This document shows positions 44,348 to 55,800 of a DNA stretch of 64,000 nucleotides, piece after piece. Position 1 is the first letter of the stretch. Every line of letters starts with the position of its first letter. A model generated the notes under the pieces. It made no database searches. It was given only the letters and a program-made list of their open reading frames with translations, and was not told the DNA's origin. Source of the DNA: Variovorax sp. DXTD-1 (GTDB taxonomy: Bacteria > Pseudomonadota > Gammaproteobacteria > Burkholderiales > Burkholderiaceae_C); contig NZ_RWKH01000007.1 in assembly GCF_003984625.1 (NCBI RefSeq), positions 155,744-219,743 on the forward strand, written 5' to 3'. The translations under genes were made by a program, and so were the position numbers.

Positions 44348-47300
44348 GGCAGTGCTTTCAAAACCCGGGCCAGCCGAGACAGGCCGACGCCTGCGGAACT
44401 CTTGGCCAGCACCCAGTCGCCCGGCTGCACCAGGCCTCCGAGCGCGGTCGACAAATCGGTCACATCGACGAACCAGTGCGACCGGACCTTGGTGCAGATG
44501 CGCGCATGCAACGCCCGCATCAGCGGCCCGCACAGCAGCACGCGGTCGGGTTGAGCTGCGAGCAGCTCCGGCTCCAGGTCGAGGTGATGCCGCTGCGCGG
44601 CGGGGCCGAGCTCCTGCATGTCGCCGAGAATCGCCACGCGTCGCGCCGGCTCGCAGGGCGCCTGCGACAGCAGCTCGAGCGCGGCGCGCATCGAGCTCGG
44701 GTTGGCGTCGTAGGTCTCGTCGATCAGCTTGAAGCTGCCGCCGCCGATGTGAATGGTGTGCAGCGCACCGCGGCCGCCCGGCGGCTCGAAGTGCGCAAAA
44801 GACTCCACCGCGGCGGCCAGCTTCAGGCGCATGGCCTGCAATGCCGCGAGCACAGCCACCGCGCTCGCACCCATGTGGCGGCCCGGTGCGTTGAGCCTGA
44901 GCTGAAACGGCTCCCCGAGTACCAATGCCTGCACTTCGCCGTGGTCGAACGCGAGCAGCCGCACATCGGCGTCCTTGTGCTCGCCGTAGGTCACGATCTG
45001 GAGCTGCTGCGCCATCGCGGCCTCCGCGAAGGTCGCGAACTCGGGAATGTCGCGGTTCAGGACGGCGCCGTCGCCAGGTGCCATGCCCTGGAAGACGCGG
45101 CTGTCCAGGCGCGCGGCGGCCTCCGATGGGCCGCGCGTTTTTTGCGCAGCCGCCGAAAGCCCCGTGACCACCGCCAGCATCGGGCGCACCAGCTGCGCCG
45201 AAGCCAGCATGTGCGGCGAGCCCATCTCGAGCACCCAGTAGGCGGCGTGTCGCGGCATGCAAGTGAGGTTCCAGGCAATGCCCGAAGGCAGGCTGACATT
45301 GCCTTCCGGCCGGCCTACTTCACCCCACACAGCCAGCGCATCGCCGAGCATCGCGGCCACGGTGCTGCTGCCGGTGCCGCTGCCCAGCACGCCGCAGACG
45401 CGCCCGCCGAACTCGGTGCGCGCATGCGCGCCCAGCGCCAGCACCGCCTGCAGCACGTCGGGCACCTGGAGCACGGGCACGCGTTTGTCGAGGTGCGGCG
45501 CGGCATCGGTACACAGCACAGCGGCGGCCGGCTGCAGGACGCCCTTGAGCGCCACCGCGGCCAGCGGCGTCTTCGAGGGGCGCACCTGGTGCTCGAACAC
45601 CACGCGCCCCTTGCGCAGGAAGGAGCGCTGCGCCACGCCGGTGGCGCGCCAGCCCTCCTCCGGCCGCACGACCCATTCGCCACCGGTGACGCGCGCCATC
45701 TCGTTGGCGGTCCACGCGGCGCCGTCTTCCCGGGCACTGCCGGCGGCAGCACCTGGCACTGCGCGGCGCTCGAGCAGGTAGCGGTGGTAGGCCACCAAGC
45801 CCGACACGTACTGCGCCACGTCGTCCACGCGCACGCGAAAGGCGTGGTGCCGGGTGAAGAACGCCCCGGTGACGGTGGACGGCCGCCGGAAATACATCGC
45901 CATCTCGGGCCAGAAGAATCCGTTGAGCAGGTAGTGGGCTCGGTACTCGAGCGCGCGGTGGAACTTCTCGGCGTCGAGTTCTTCGAGCAGGTGCTGCATG
46001 GCGGGCATGCCTTCGAGCCGCTGCAGCATCTGCTGGGCGGCCACCATGAGCTCCAGCAGCGTCGGAGACGTGGTCTTGCGGTCTAGCACGAAGTCCAGGT
46101 AGCCGGCCACGTTCTGCAGGCCGAAGCGAAAGTATTTTTCCTGCGGGCTCCACCGGGTGAGCTCGTTGACGCAGCAGCTCAGCCTGTGGTCGTGCGCCTG
46201 CCAGTGCTGGCTTGCGATGAAATGCTCGAACGCCTTCTCGACCGCTGCCAGCCACCGTGCGTCGCGCGTGAGGTCATACAGCCGCATGAGGCCCAAGGCC
46301 GCTTCGCCGTCGTAGGCGATGGCTTGCGAAGCATGCTTCACCGTCAGGTCGGCGGCATGCAGCACGTGGTTGAAGCGGCCCGTGCCCGCGTCCTGCATCG
46401 ACACGATGCCCTGCCCCAGCTTGTCGAGCAGCGGCAGCCAGTGGCGCGTGTCGGTTGCCTCGCAATACTTTGCCAATGCGAGCACGCAGGCCGCGGTGCC
46501 GCTCAGCTTGATCTCTTCACCGGCCTCGACGAGAAACGCGGCTTCGCTGCCGTCCGCGAGCCTGTAGCCCCGTATGAGCCAGTTCGACAGATGGTCCAGC
46601 GCACAGTCGATGGCGGTACGCAGCTTGTCGTCGCCCGCGAGTTCCCACGCCTCGATCATGGCGTGGAGCACGCTCGGGTGGCGCGCGGGGTCGGAAGTCG
46701 GAATGCGGCGGTCGAAGCACGGAAAGTAGCCGTAGGCAAACCGCCCGTCGGCCTGGACCTGCTGCGCGAGATAGCAGGCGCCGCTGCGCACGAGGTCGAG
46801 CACCGACTGCGGCGTGAGCGCGGGCGCCTGGCGCCGCCCTGCATCGAGTCCCGTTCCCACCAGCTTGTGCACCACGCAGTCGGGCTGGCAAAAAACACCC
46901 ACCGTGGCCAGCAGGTACACCGGCTGGTCTGCCGGCAGGTCGAGCATGAGCGTGCGTGCGAAGCGTGCCTGGCTGTAGCTCTCGAAGTTGCGCATGTTCA
47001 CCACCGCATGCGCGATGGTCGAATCGGCATCGAGCATGGCGTTGGCATTGAGCTCCTGCTCGGTGAATGCCGTTTCGAAGTTCTTGTCGAACGCCAGGCC
47101 GAGCCGGAAGTAGTTGCGCTTGACGGCCGCGAGTTGCGCCTTGAACTGGGCCCAGTCGATGGGGCTTGCGCCCTCGACCCAGTCGATGCGCAGCCAGGGC
47201 GACACGATGCCGTTCTCGCGCACCCAGCGCGCGATGATTCCGGCGCCTTCGCGCCACGCGGTTTCGAACTCGGCCGCGCGCGCGTGCACCACGTGCGCGC

Positions 47301-47463
47301 GCTGCGACCCATCGCTGACCGAGAAGAAAAGCGTGAACGCCGGATACGGCGCCGGCAGCGCCGCGCACACCGAGACCAGGCGCTCATGGCAGGCGTGGAG
47401 CTGGTCGGAGAAGGACATCATTCGGCCCCGATCGAATACGGGAGACCGATCCCGCCCTGTCAT
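44344..47463 (-). CDS. fusion of a helical toroid domain with a MurF-like ligase domain
   Basis: The 1039-residue cytoplasmic-looking protein has a unique N-terminal domain (about 1-210), an alpha/alpha-toroid region like AGE epimerase or six-hairpin glycosidases (about 215-565), and a MurF-like domain (about 590-1039). MurF features are an ILGDMQELG strand and a DETYDANPSSMRAAL segment. The ATP loop reads GSGTGSST (694-701): the lysine of the usual GxxGKT/S is replaced by Ser, so ligase activity is doubtful or unusual. It lies between the OmpA-like gene and the exporter genes. An alternative start is ATG at 47421. Function is unknown; a role in making or attaching a surface polymer is speculation. 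Confidence 0.8.
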   Translation of the reverse strand: MTGRDRSPVFDRGRMMSFSDQLHACHERLVSVCAALPAPYPAFTLFFSVSDGSQRAHVVHARAAEFETAWREGAGIIARWVRENGIVSPWLRIDWVEGASPIDWAQFKAQLAAVKRNYFRLGLAFDKNFETAFTEQELNANAMLDADSTIAHAVVNMRNFESYSQARFARTLMLDLPADQPVYLLATVGVFCQPDCVVHKLVGTGLDAGRRQAPALTPQSVLDLVRSGACYLAQQVQADGRFAYGYFPCFDRRIPTSDPARHPSVLHAMIEAWELAGDDKLRTAIDCALDHLSNWLIRGYRLADGSEAAFLVEAGEEIKLSGTAACVLALAKYCEATDTRHWLPLLDKLGQGIVSMQDAGTGRFNHVLHAADLTVKHASQAIAYDGEAALGLMRLYDLTRDARWLAAVEKAFEHFIASQHWQAHDHRLSCCVNELTRWSPQEKYFRFGLQNVAGYLDFVLDRKTTSPTLLELMVAAQQMLQRLEGMPAMQHLLEELDAEKFHRALEYRAHYLLNGFFWPEMAMYFRRPSTVTGAFFTRHHAFRVRVDDVAQYVSGLVAYHRYLLERRAVPGAAAGSAREDGAAWTANEMARVTGGEWVVRPEEGWRATGVAQRSFLRKGRVVFEHQVRPSKTPLAAVALKGVLQPAAAVLCTDAAPHLDKRVPVLQVPDVLQAVLALGAHARTEFGGRVCGVLGSGTGSSTVAAMLGDALAVWGEVGRPEGNVSLPSGIAWNLTCMPRHAAYWVLEMGSPHMLASAQLVRPMLAVVTGLSAAAQKTRGPSEAAARLDSRVFQGMAPGDGAVLNRDIPEFATFAEAAMAQQLQIVTYGEHKDADVRLLAFDHGEVQALVLGEPFQLRLNAPGRHMGASAVAVLAALQAMRLKLAAAVESFAHFEPPGGRGALHTIHIGGGSFKLIDETYDANPSSMRAALELLSQAPCEPARRVAILGDMQELGPAAQRHHLDLEPELLAAQPDRVLLCGPLMRALHARICTKVRSHWFVDVTDLSTALGGLVQPGDWVLAKSSAGVGLSRLARVLKALP

Positions 47464-47529
47464 GTGCTCTCGTGTTTTTGACGCAGCGGACCGGAAGCTC
47501 CCCTCGAAGGCATCGCAGATCTCCGGATT

Positions 47530-48033
47530 TCAGCGGTAGCTGAATTCCGCTCGGCGATTGAGCTGATAGCCCTCCTCGGTGGTTTCGGAGGACGCCGGCT
47601 TTTCGATGCCCCAGCTGACGGCCTCGATGCGTTCGGCCGGCACGCCGAGCTGCGTGAGCGCGCGCTGCACGGATTCGGCCCGGCGCTGGCCGAGCGCAAG
47701 GTTGTATTCGCGGCCGCCGCGCGAGTCGGTGTGGCCCTCGATCACCACCTTGCTGGAAGGACGGTTCCTGAGAAAGCCCGCATGCGCTTCCACGATGTTG
47801 ACGTACTGCGGCTTGATGTCGTATTTGTCGAAATCGAAATACACGATCTTCGACACGGCGGGGCTGTTCTGCACCGGCGGCGCTGGCGCAGGCGGCTCCA
47901 CCTTCGCGACCGGAGCGGCCTTGTTCGAGTAGTAATACGTCGCGTCTTCGCGTCCGTTCTTGGGCCCCGTTCCGCAGGCGGCAAGGCTTGCCCCCAATGC
48001 AACGACGGCCAGTATCCGGAAAGTGTTTTTCAT
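47530..48033 (-). CDS. OmpA/Pal-like lipoprotein
   Basis: The 167-residue lipoprotein has a signal ending in LAAC (Cys20), a short Pro/Ala linker, and an OmpA C-terminal domain (about 62-167). The peptidoglycan-binding motif is visible as HTDSRGGREYN with LGQRRAESV. It should tie the outer membrane to the cell wall. The ATG at 48033 has AAAGGA upstream; an in-frame ATG five codons earlier is less good. It is the second gene of the surface-protein operon, so it may anchor the secretion machine or the surface protein. Confidence 0.9.
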   Translation of the reverse strand: MKNTFRILAVVALGASLAACGTGPKNGREDATYYYSNKAAPVAKVEPPAPAPPVQNSPAVSKIVYFDFDKYDIKPQYVNIVEAHAGFLRNRPSSKVVIEGHTDSRGGREYNLALGQRRAESVQRALTQLGVPAERIEAVSWGIEKPASSETTEEGYQLNRRAEFSYR

Positions 48034-48048
48034 GTTCGGTCCTTTCAC

Positions 48049-48074
48049 GGGGCGGGCCGGCCATGGCCTGCCCC
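48049..48074 (-). other. intergenic hairpin between surface protein and OmpA-like gene
   Basis: GGGGCAGGCC (48065-48074 on the plus strand as its complement) pairs with GGCCCGCCCC (48049-48058) around a six-base loop, with one mismatch. No T-run follows. It may stabilise the 3' end of the abundant first message while letting some transcription continue to the export genes. Confidence 0.5.
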
Positions 48075-48113
48075 GTGCTGTAGTTTTCCTTCTCCTTCTG
48101 CTGCCCTTGTTCG

Positions 48114-50813
<2,700 letters not shown>

Positions 50814-50846
50814 GGTTGGCCTCTGTGACAAAGATGCATGTACAGG

Positions 50847-50862
50847 GGCAACTGGCGTGCCA
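50847..50862 (-). promoter_or_regulatory. sigma54 promoter of the surface-protein/secretion operon
   Basis: On the minus strand TGGCAC, five bases, TTGCC puts GG (50861-50860) and GC (50849-50848) exactly ten bases apart; only the last base departs from consensus. The start would be near 50836, giving a 22-base leader that includes the AGAGG ribosome site of the surface-protein gene. Confidence 0.85.
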
Positions 50863-50957
50863 AATCGTTAACAGTTGTTCGTCGCCGCACCTCGAATGAG
50901 GCAAGCCATTGATTTATATAGGTATTTTTTTATTTTCAGCGGCGAAACGTGGTGTTG

Positions 50958-50982
50958 AAAATACCCCTTGCGGGGGTCTTTT
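50958..50982. other. symmetrical A/T-flanked hairpin in the divergent gap
   Basis: AAAA, one mismatch, ACCCC, a five-base loop, GGGGT, TTTT (with one mismatch). Read either way it ends in a T-run and looks like a weak bidirectional terminator. It lies upstream of the sigma54 promoter, so it may insulate the surface-protein promoter from the DUF1841 side. Confidence 0.5.
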
Positions 50983-50989
50983 AGCCGTT

Positions 50990-51008
50990 CGTTACGTAAC
51001 GATGTAAC
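50990..51008. promoter_or_regulatory. GTTACGTAAC palindrome plus GTAAC, candidate enhancer site
   Basis: CGTTACGTAAC (50990-51000), three bases, GTAAC (51004-51008). The flp upstream region has the same palindrome with a two-base gap to GTAAC at 25298-25315. It lies about 155-170 bases upstream of the predicted sigma54 start, a normal distance for an enhancer-binding protein. Confidence 0.65.
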
Positions 51009-51103
51009 GTCGTGCGACCGGAACATCCGGCGTGTTCCGGGACCACCCACACGCGAATCTCCCCACCCTTTTTTCTTCTCCTTCTCGGCTCTCTCATATA
51101 GAT

Positions 51104-51538
51104 ATGTTCAATCCCTCCCAGGAAGACGTGCGCCGCTTTTTCTGCGACGTGTATGCGAAACACCGGCAAGGCTTGCCGATGGAAGCCCTCGAGACGATTG
51201 CCGCGGGATGGATCGACGCGCACCCCGAATACCACGAGGACCTGGCCGATGCCGACGCGGCGGTGGCGCGCGTGTACGACGGCGCGAACGGCCGCGAGAA
51301 CCCGTTCCTGCACCTGTCGATGCATCTGTCGATCAGCGAGCAATGCTCGATCGACCAGCCGCGCGGAATCCGCCAGGCGGTCGAGCTGCTGGCGGCGCGC
51401 CGCGGCTCATTGCTCGATGCGCACCACGAGGCGATGGAGTGCCTCGGGCAGATGATGTGGGAGAGCCAGCGCGCCGGACGGCCGCCCGACGGCGATGGCT
51501 ACGTAGCCTGCGTGCAGCGCCGGGCAACCAAGGACTAG
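51104..51538 (+). CDS. DUF1841 protein
   Basis: The 144-residue protein matches the DUF1841 family of short cytoplasmic proteins in beta- and gammaproteobacteria: MFNPSQEDVRRFF at the start, then a LHLSMHLSISEQ segment and a helical C-terminus with two His and two Cys. The function is unknown. The ATG at 51104 gives the conserved start; in-frame codons further upstream are not conserved in character. Its end overlaps the pcaQ stop by four bases in convergent orientation. Confidence 0.85.
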   Translation: MFNPSQEDVRRFFCDVYAKHRQGLPMEALETIAAGWIDAHPEYHEDLADADAAVARVYDGANGRENPFLHLSMHLSISEQCSIDQPRGIRQAVELLAARRGSLLDAHHEAMECLGQMMWESQRAGRPPDGDGYVACVQRRATKD

Positions 51539-52488
51539 CCGGCCTTTCGGGCTGGAAGCGCCCCCTGCTGCTTCGCGCCCTCGCGCAGCAGGGCGGCCAT
51601 GGCGCCTCGCAGGGCGGACGGCTCGGCCTCGCTGCGCAGCAGCAGGCCCACGGGCTCGTCGGTGCCGGCGGTTTCGATGCGCAGCCTGACCAAGCGCGCG
51701 TCGGCCAGTTCCCCACGCGCGGCGCCAAGGGGGGTGATCCACACCGCATCGGAAACCGCCAGCAGGCCGCGCGCCACCGCCACGTCGAGCGTCTGCAGCG
51801 CGTTGGCGGGCAGCGCCAGGCCGCGCGCGGACAGGAAGCTCTCGGTGTTGTGGCGGGGAATCGTGCCTTCGCCGTACACCACGAGCGGGTAGTCCAGCAC
51901 CGCCTGCGCCGACACCGCGCGGGCGGGCCGCACCGCGAGCGGATGGCCGGCGCGCACGGCAAACACCAGCGGCTCGGTGTAGAGCAGCTCGAAGCTGAGC
52001 CCGCCCATCAGGCGCGGATCGCTCATGCGGCCGACCACCAGGTCGAGCTCGCCGGCGCGCAGCTCGTCGAGCAGCACCGGGTTGGCCGCAGTCTTCACCA
52101 CCACCTGAACCGCGGGCCACCGCTCTCGAAAGCGAGCGAGCGCCATGGGCAGCAGGGCCGGCGCCACGCTTGGCAGCGCGCCGATGCGCAGCCGCTCGAC
52201 GCGCTCGCCCGAAGCGGGTGCCACAGCCTCGGCGCTGGCGTCGAGCGCCTCGAGCACGCGCAGGGCATGGGCCAGCAGTTGCTCGCCGGCGGGTGCGAGC
52301 CCCTGAACGCCGCGCCGGCCGGCTTTGCTGCGCTCGACCAGGCGTGTGCCAACAATGGATTCAAGCTCGGAGAGCGTCTTGGAAACCGCCGGCTGGCTCA
52401 GCGAAAGCCGCTCCGCGGCGCGGGCCAGATGGCGCTCCTGCGCCACCGCGACAAGGCAGCGCAGGTGGCGCAACTGCACGTTGCGCAC
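51535..52488 (-). CDS. pcaQ: LysR-type regulator of protocatechuate genes
   Basis: The 317-residue protein has a LysR helix-turn-helix (about 8-65; LRHLRCLVAVAQERHLARAAERL then SQPAVSKTL) and a substrate-binding domain starting near residue 90. PcaQ-type activators bind near pcaHG and respond to pathway carboxylates. I choose the GTG at 52488 because AGGA lies 5 bases upstream and it gives the usual short LysR N-terminus. A TTG at 52521 would put the start codon next to the operator-like dyad. It is divergent from pcaHG across about 140 bases. Confidence 0.85.
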   Translation of the reverse strand: MRNVQLRHLRCLVAVAQERHLARAAERLSLSQPAVSKTLSELESIVGTRLVERSKAGRRGVQGLAPAGEQLLAHALRVLEALDASAEAVAPASGERVERLRIGALPSVAPALLPMALARFRERWPAVQVVVKTAANPVLLDELRAGELDLVVGRMSDPRLMGGLSFELLYTEPLVFAVRAGHPLAVRPARAVSAQAVLDYPLVVYGEGTIPRHNTESFLSARGLALPANALQTLDVAVARGLLAVSDAVWITPLGAARGELADARLVRLRIETAGTDEPVGLLLRSEAEPSALRGAMAALLREGAKQQGALPARKAG

Positions 52489-52520
52489 AAAATCCTGGCG
52501 AAGGTCGGCGGTGTTTTTCA

Positions 52521-52535
52521 ATTACCGTTGGTTAT
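52521..52535. promoter_or_regulatory. operator-like dyad between pcaQ and pcaH
   Basis: ATTACC-GTT-GGTTAT is a near-perfect inverted repeat. It resembles the ATAACC...GGTTA sites known for PcaQ, with a three- instead of four-base centre. It is 95 bases upstream of pcaH and 33 bases upstream of the chosen pcaQ start, a normal place for a LysR recognition site. Confidence 0.6.
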
Positions 52536-52629
52536 TCAGAACGAATCAATCTTCAATTTACATCATCGAACGGGACTTCTAAAGTCCGGGTTCCGGATTC
52601 GATCCGTCCCCACGACAGGAGACAACGAC

Positions 52630-53361
52630 ATGTTGACCAACACCAAGGCCAAGACCCCCTCGGCCATCCTCACGCCGCGCGACTGGGAGGCCCACCCCTC
52701 TTACGTCTACCCCGGCTACAAGTCCACCGTGAAGCGCGGCCCGCAAAAGCCGCTGGTGCCGCTGAAGGCCTCGCTGGGCGAGCTGCAGCAACCGGTCTAC
52801 GGCCACGACAGCATCGGCGAGTTCGACCATGACCTGACGCGCAACGCGCGCAAGAACGGCGAGCCGCTGGGCGAACGCATGATCCTGACCGGCCAGGTGC
52901 TCGACGAGCGCCGCCGCCCGGTCGCCAACACGCTGGTGGAGCTGTGGCAGGCCAATGCCTCGGGCCGCTACGTGCACAAGGTCGACCAGCACGACGCGCC
53001 GCTCGACCCCAACTTTCTGGGCGCGGGCCGCTGCCTGACGGACAGCGAGGGCCGCTACCGCTTTCTCACCATCAAGCCCGGAGCGTACCCGTGGGGCAAC
53101 CATCCGAACGCCTGGCGCCCGCAGCACATCCACCTGTCGCTGTTCGGCCAGAGCTTTGCGAGCCGCCTGGTCACGCAGATGTACTTTCCCGGCGACCCGC
53201 TGCTGCAGTACGACCCGATGATCACCGGCACGCCCGAGCGCTACCGCAACCGCCTCATCGCCGATTTCAGCCTCGACATCACCGAAGAGGGCTACGCGCT
53301 GGGCTACCAGTTCGACATCGTGCTGCGCGGCGCCGACGAAACGCCGTTCGAGAACCGCTGA
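52630..53361 (+). CDS. pcaH: protocatechuate 3,4-dioxygenase beta subunit
   Basis: PcaH carries the Fe(III) that cleaves protocatechuate to beta-carboxymuconate. The 243-residue subunit has the intradiol dioxygenase ligands in a GAYPWGNHPNAWRPQHIHLS segment (Tyr and two His) plus an earlier Tyr region around SGRYVHKVDQH. AGGAGA precedes the ATG. pcaG follows 11 bases on. The downstream pathway enzymes PcaI, PcaJ and PcaF are encoded 32 kb away in this window; pcaB, pcaC and pcaD are not seen. Confidence 0.96.
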   Translation: MLTNTKAKTPSAILTPRDWEAHPSYVYPGYKSTVKRGPQKPLVPLKASLGELQQPVYGHDSIGEFDHDLTRNARKNGEPLGERMILTGQVLDERRRPVANTLVELWQANASGRYVHKVDQHDAPLDPNFLGAGRCLTDSEGRYRFLTIKPGAYPWGNHPNAWRPQHIHLSLFGQSFASRLVTQMYFPGDPLLQYDPMITGTPERYRNRLIADFSLDITEEGYALGYQFDIVLRGADETPFENR

Positions 53362-53372
53362 AAGGATTTCCC

Positions 53373-53984
53373 ATGCCATTGATGACCGCCCAGGAAGCCG
53401 ACTTCGGCCAGACCCCCTCTCAGACGGTGGGCCCCTACTTCGCCTACGGCCTCACCGCCACGCAATACGGCTACGACTTCAACCAGCCCTTCGACGCCGC
53501 CGTGGCACTGGACAATGCCGCGGGCGAGCGCATCCGCCTCGAAGGCCGCGTGCTCGACGGCGACGGCAACCCGATCGGCGACGCGCTGGTCGAAATCAGC
53601 CAGGCGGACGGCGAAGGCCGCTATCCGCAAACCCCGGCCGAAGCGCGTGAAATGGGCTTTCGCGCCTTCGGACGCGCCGGCACGGGCACCGATCCGCAGA
53701 ACCGCTTCGTGTTCCACACGGTGAAGCCGGGCGCCGAAACGCCGGGCGAGGCCCCGCACATCAACGTGATCGTGCTGATGCGCGGCCTGCTGCTGCATGC
53801 GTTCACGCGCGTGTATTTCAGCGACGAGGCCGAGGCGAACGCAAAAGACGCGGTGCTGGCCAGCGTACCGGCCGACCGCCGCCACACGCTGATTGCCCAG
53901 CGCACGGAGCGCGGCGGCGTGGTGAGCTACCGCATCGACATCCGCATGCAGGGCGCCGACGAAACGGTGTTCTTCGACGTCTGA
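53373..53984 (+). CDS. pcaG: protocatechuate 3,4-dioxygenase alpha subunit
   Basis: The 203-residue alpha subunit has the dioxygenase fold (QTVGPYFAYGL at the start, a LVEISQADGEGRYPQ strand, APHINVIVLMRGLLLHAFTRVYF near the middle) without the full iron ligand set of PcaH, as is normal. The ATG at 53373 has AAAGGA upstream. A strong bidirectional terminator follows 29 bases after the stop. Confidence 0.95.
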   Translation: MPLMTAQEADFGQTPSQTVGPYFAYGLTATQYGYDFNQPFDAAVALDNAAGERIRLEGRVLDGDGNPIGDALVEISQADGEGRYPQTPAEAREMGFRAFGRAGTGTDPQNRFVFHTVKPGAETPGEAPHINVIVLMRGLLLHAFTRVYFSDEAEANAKDAVLASVPADRRHTLIAQRTERGGVVSYRIDIRMQGADETVFFDV

Positions 53985-54012
53985 CCCGCGTGCGGTAAAA
54001 CCCGCCAGTCGC

Positions 54013-54041
54013 AAAAAAGCCCGCTCGAAGCGGGCTTTTTT
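54013..54041. terminator. bidirectional intrinsic terminator
   Basis: Six A, then AGCCCGCT-cga-AGCGGGCT and a T-run. The eight-base perfect stem with A- and T-runs on its sides can end transcription of pcaHG from the left and of the cytochrome gene from the right. Confidence 0.92.
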
Positions 54042-54087
54042 CGTGCGCGGCAGGCAACTCTGCGTTGCTGCCAGGCCTTGGGGCTGG

Positions 54088-54783
54088 TTACTCGCCGCCG
54101 CTGCGGTGCAGGCGCGATTCAGGCACCGTCTTGAGTTCGCCCGGCAGCGTGCTGATGTAGTTGGCGAGCGTCTTGAGTTCGGCGTTGGTGAACTTCTTGG
54201 GCTCGACCTGCTGTGCCATGACGGCGTTCGAACGGCCCAGGTGCAGGTTGTTCTTGACGCGGTACGACTTGAGCGCGACGAAGAGGTAGTCGGCATGCTG
54301 GCCGGCCAGCTTGGGCACCGTGCCGTCGTTCGGCGTGTTGAAGTTGGCGCCGTGGCACTTGGTGCAGCTGTTGTCCTTGTCGCGGGACACCAGGGCCTGG
54401 ATGTTCTCAGGCATGGGCTTGGCCGTTGCGGCCGGGGGCGCGTCGCCTTCCTTCAGGCCCAGCTGGCTGTAGTAGGCGGCAATGTCGGCAATGTCCTGCT
54501 CGCTCAGGCTGTCGGCAATGGCGCGCATGGTGGGGTGCTTGCGGTCGCCGCCCTTGTAGGCGGTGAGCGCTGCGGTGATGTAGCTGGCGCTCTGGCCGGC
54601 AATCATCGGTACCTTGTGGATCTCCGGAAAGCTGGCCTGGTAGCCAATGATGCCGTGGCAGCCCACGCACATTGCCACCTTCTTGGAACCGTCCTGGGCC
54701 TTGCCCGTGACTTGCTGGGCTTGCGCCGAGACCGTCACGCAAGCGACAGCGAAGGCAAACATCGTGGTCAACAACTTGTTCAT
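54088..54783 (-). CDS. diheme cytochrome c4-like protein
   Basis: The 231-residue periplasmic protein has a signal peptide (about 1-22) and two haem-binding CxxCH sites, Cys39-Cys42-His43 and Cys140-Cys143-His144, about 100 residues apart. Each half is followed by conserved Met-containing segments (MIAGQSASY and KLAGQHADYL) in the cytochrome c4 pattern, but the second lacks Met at the same place. It probably passes electrons to a terminal oxidase. The ATG at 54783 begins the signal; an upstream in-frame ATG is rejected. Confidence 0.92.
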   Translation of the reverse strand: MNKLLTTMFAFAVACVTVSAQAQQVTGKAQDGSKKVAMCVGCHGIIGYQASFPEIHKVPMIAGQSASYITAALTAYKGGDRKHPTMRAIADSLSEQDIADIAAYYSQLGLKEGDAPPAATAKPMPENIQALVSRDKDNSCTKCHGANFNTPNDGTVPKLAGQHADYLFVALKSYRVKNNLHLGRSNAVMAQQVEPKKFTNAELKTLANYISTLPGELKTVPESRLHRSGGE

Positions 54784-54945
54784 TTTGCGCGCACAATCTC
54801 GTGGAGATACAGTTTTTCGAATCAACATTCGATTATATGCAAGGGTCTTCCAAGACCCCCGGCAAGCCGCCCAAGAGGTTGCGCGAAGCGAATCGAGTGT
54901 GTTCTTTTCTCCACCCTGCCTCCTCCATTTGCTTTCCGTCCATTC

Positions 54946-55800
54946 ATGAAATTCAAGGGCTCAGACAATTACGTTGCCACTCAGGACCTGATGCTGGCCG
55001 TCAATGCCGCCATCACCCTCAAGCGCCCGCTGCTCGTCAAGGGCGAGCCCGGCACCGGCAAGACCATGCTTGCCGAGGAAGTGGCCGAATCGCTCGGTCT
55101 GCCGCTCCTGCAGTGGCACATCAAGTCGACCACCAAGGCGCAGCAGGGCCTCTATGAATACGACGCGGTGAGCCGCCTGCGCGACTCGCAGCTCAAGGAC
55201 GTGGACGGCGGCGAGCGCGTCAAGGACATCCAGAACTACATCGTCAAGGGCGTGCTCTGGCAGGCCTTCACGGCCGACCAGCCGGTGGCGCTTCTCATCG
55301 ACGAGATCGACAAGGCCGACATCGAATTCCCGAACGACCTGCTGCGCGAAATCGACCGCATGGAGTTCTACTGCTACGAAACGCGCGAGCTCATCCGCGC
55401 CAAGCACCGGCCGGTGGTGTTCATCACATCCAACAACGAGAAGGAGCTGCCCGACGCTTTCCTGCGCCGCTGCTTCTTCCACTACATCAAGTTCCCCGAT
55501 GCCGAGACGATGAAGCACATCGTCGCCGTGCACTTCCCCGGCCTGAAGCAAGAGCTGCTCACGGCCGCAATGAAGACCTTCTACGACGTGCGCAACCTGC
55601 CGGGCCTCAAGAAGAAGCCCTCCACCTCCGAGCTGCTCGACTGGCTCAAGCTGCTGGTGGCCGAGGACATCCCCCTCGAAGCCCTGCAGAGCAGGGACGA
55701 CAAGGTTGCGGTGCCGCCCCTGGTGGGCGCGCTGCTCAAGAACGAACAGGACGTGACGCTGTTCGAGAAGCTCGTCTTCATGCAGCGGAACAACCGATGA
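54946..55800 (+). CDS. MoxR-family AAA+ ATPase
   Basis: The 284-residue ATPase has Walker A GEPGTGKT (33-40), a VALLIDEIDKAD Walker B and a FITSNNEKELPDAFLRRC sensor/arginine-finger region. MoxR proteins remodel or insert cofactors with a partner that has a von Willebrand domain; such a partner is encoded three genes downstream (56689-57876). A small membrane protein gene overlaps it by ATGA. The ATG at 54946 begins directly at the conserved N-terminus; the frame upstream is open but is a shadow of the cytochrome gene. Confidence 0.92.
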   Translation: MKFKGSDNYVATQDLMLAVNAAITLKRPLLVKGEPGTGKTMLAEEVAESLGLPLLQWHIKSTTKAQQGLYEYDAVSRLRDSQLKDVDGGERVKDIQNYIVKGVLWQAFTADQPVALLIDEIDKADIEFPNDLLREIDRMEFYCYETRELIRAKHRPVVFITSNNEKELPDAFLRRCFFHYIKFPDAETMKHIVAVHFPGLKQELLTAAMKTFYDVRNLPGLKKKPSTSELLDWLKLLVAEDIPLEALQSRDDKVAVPPLVGALLKNEQDVTLFEKLVFMQRNNR

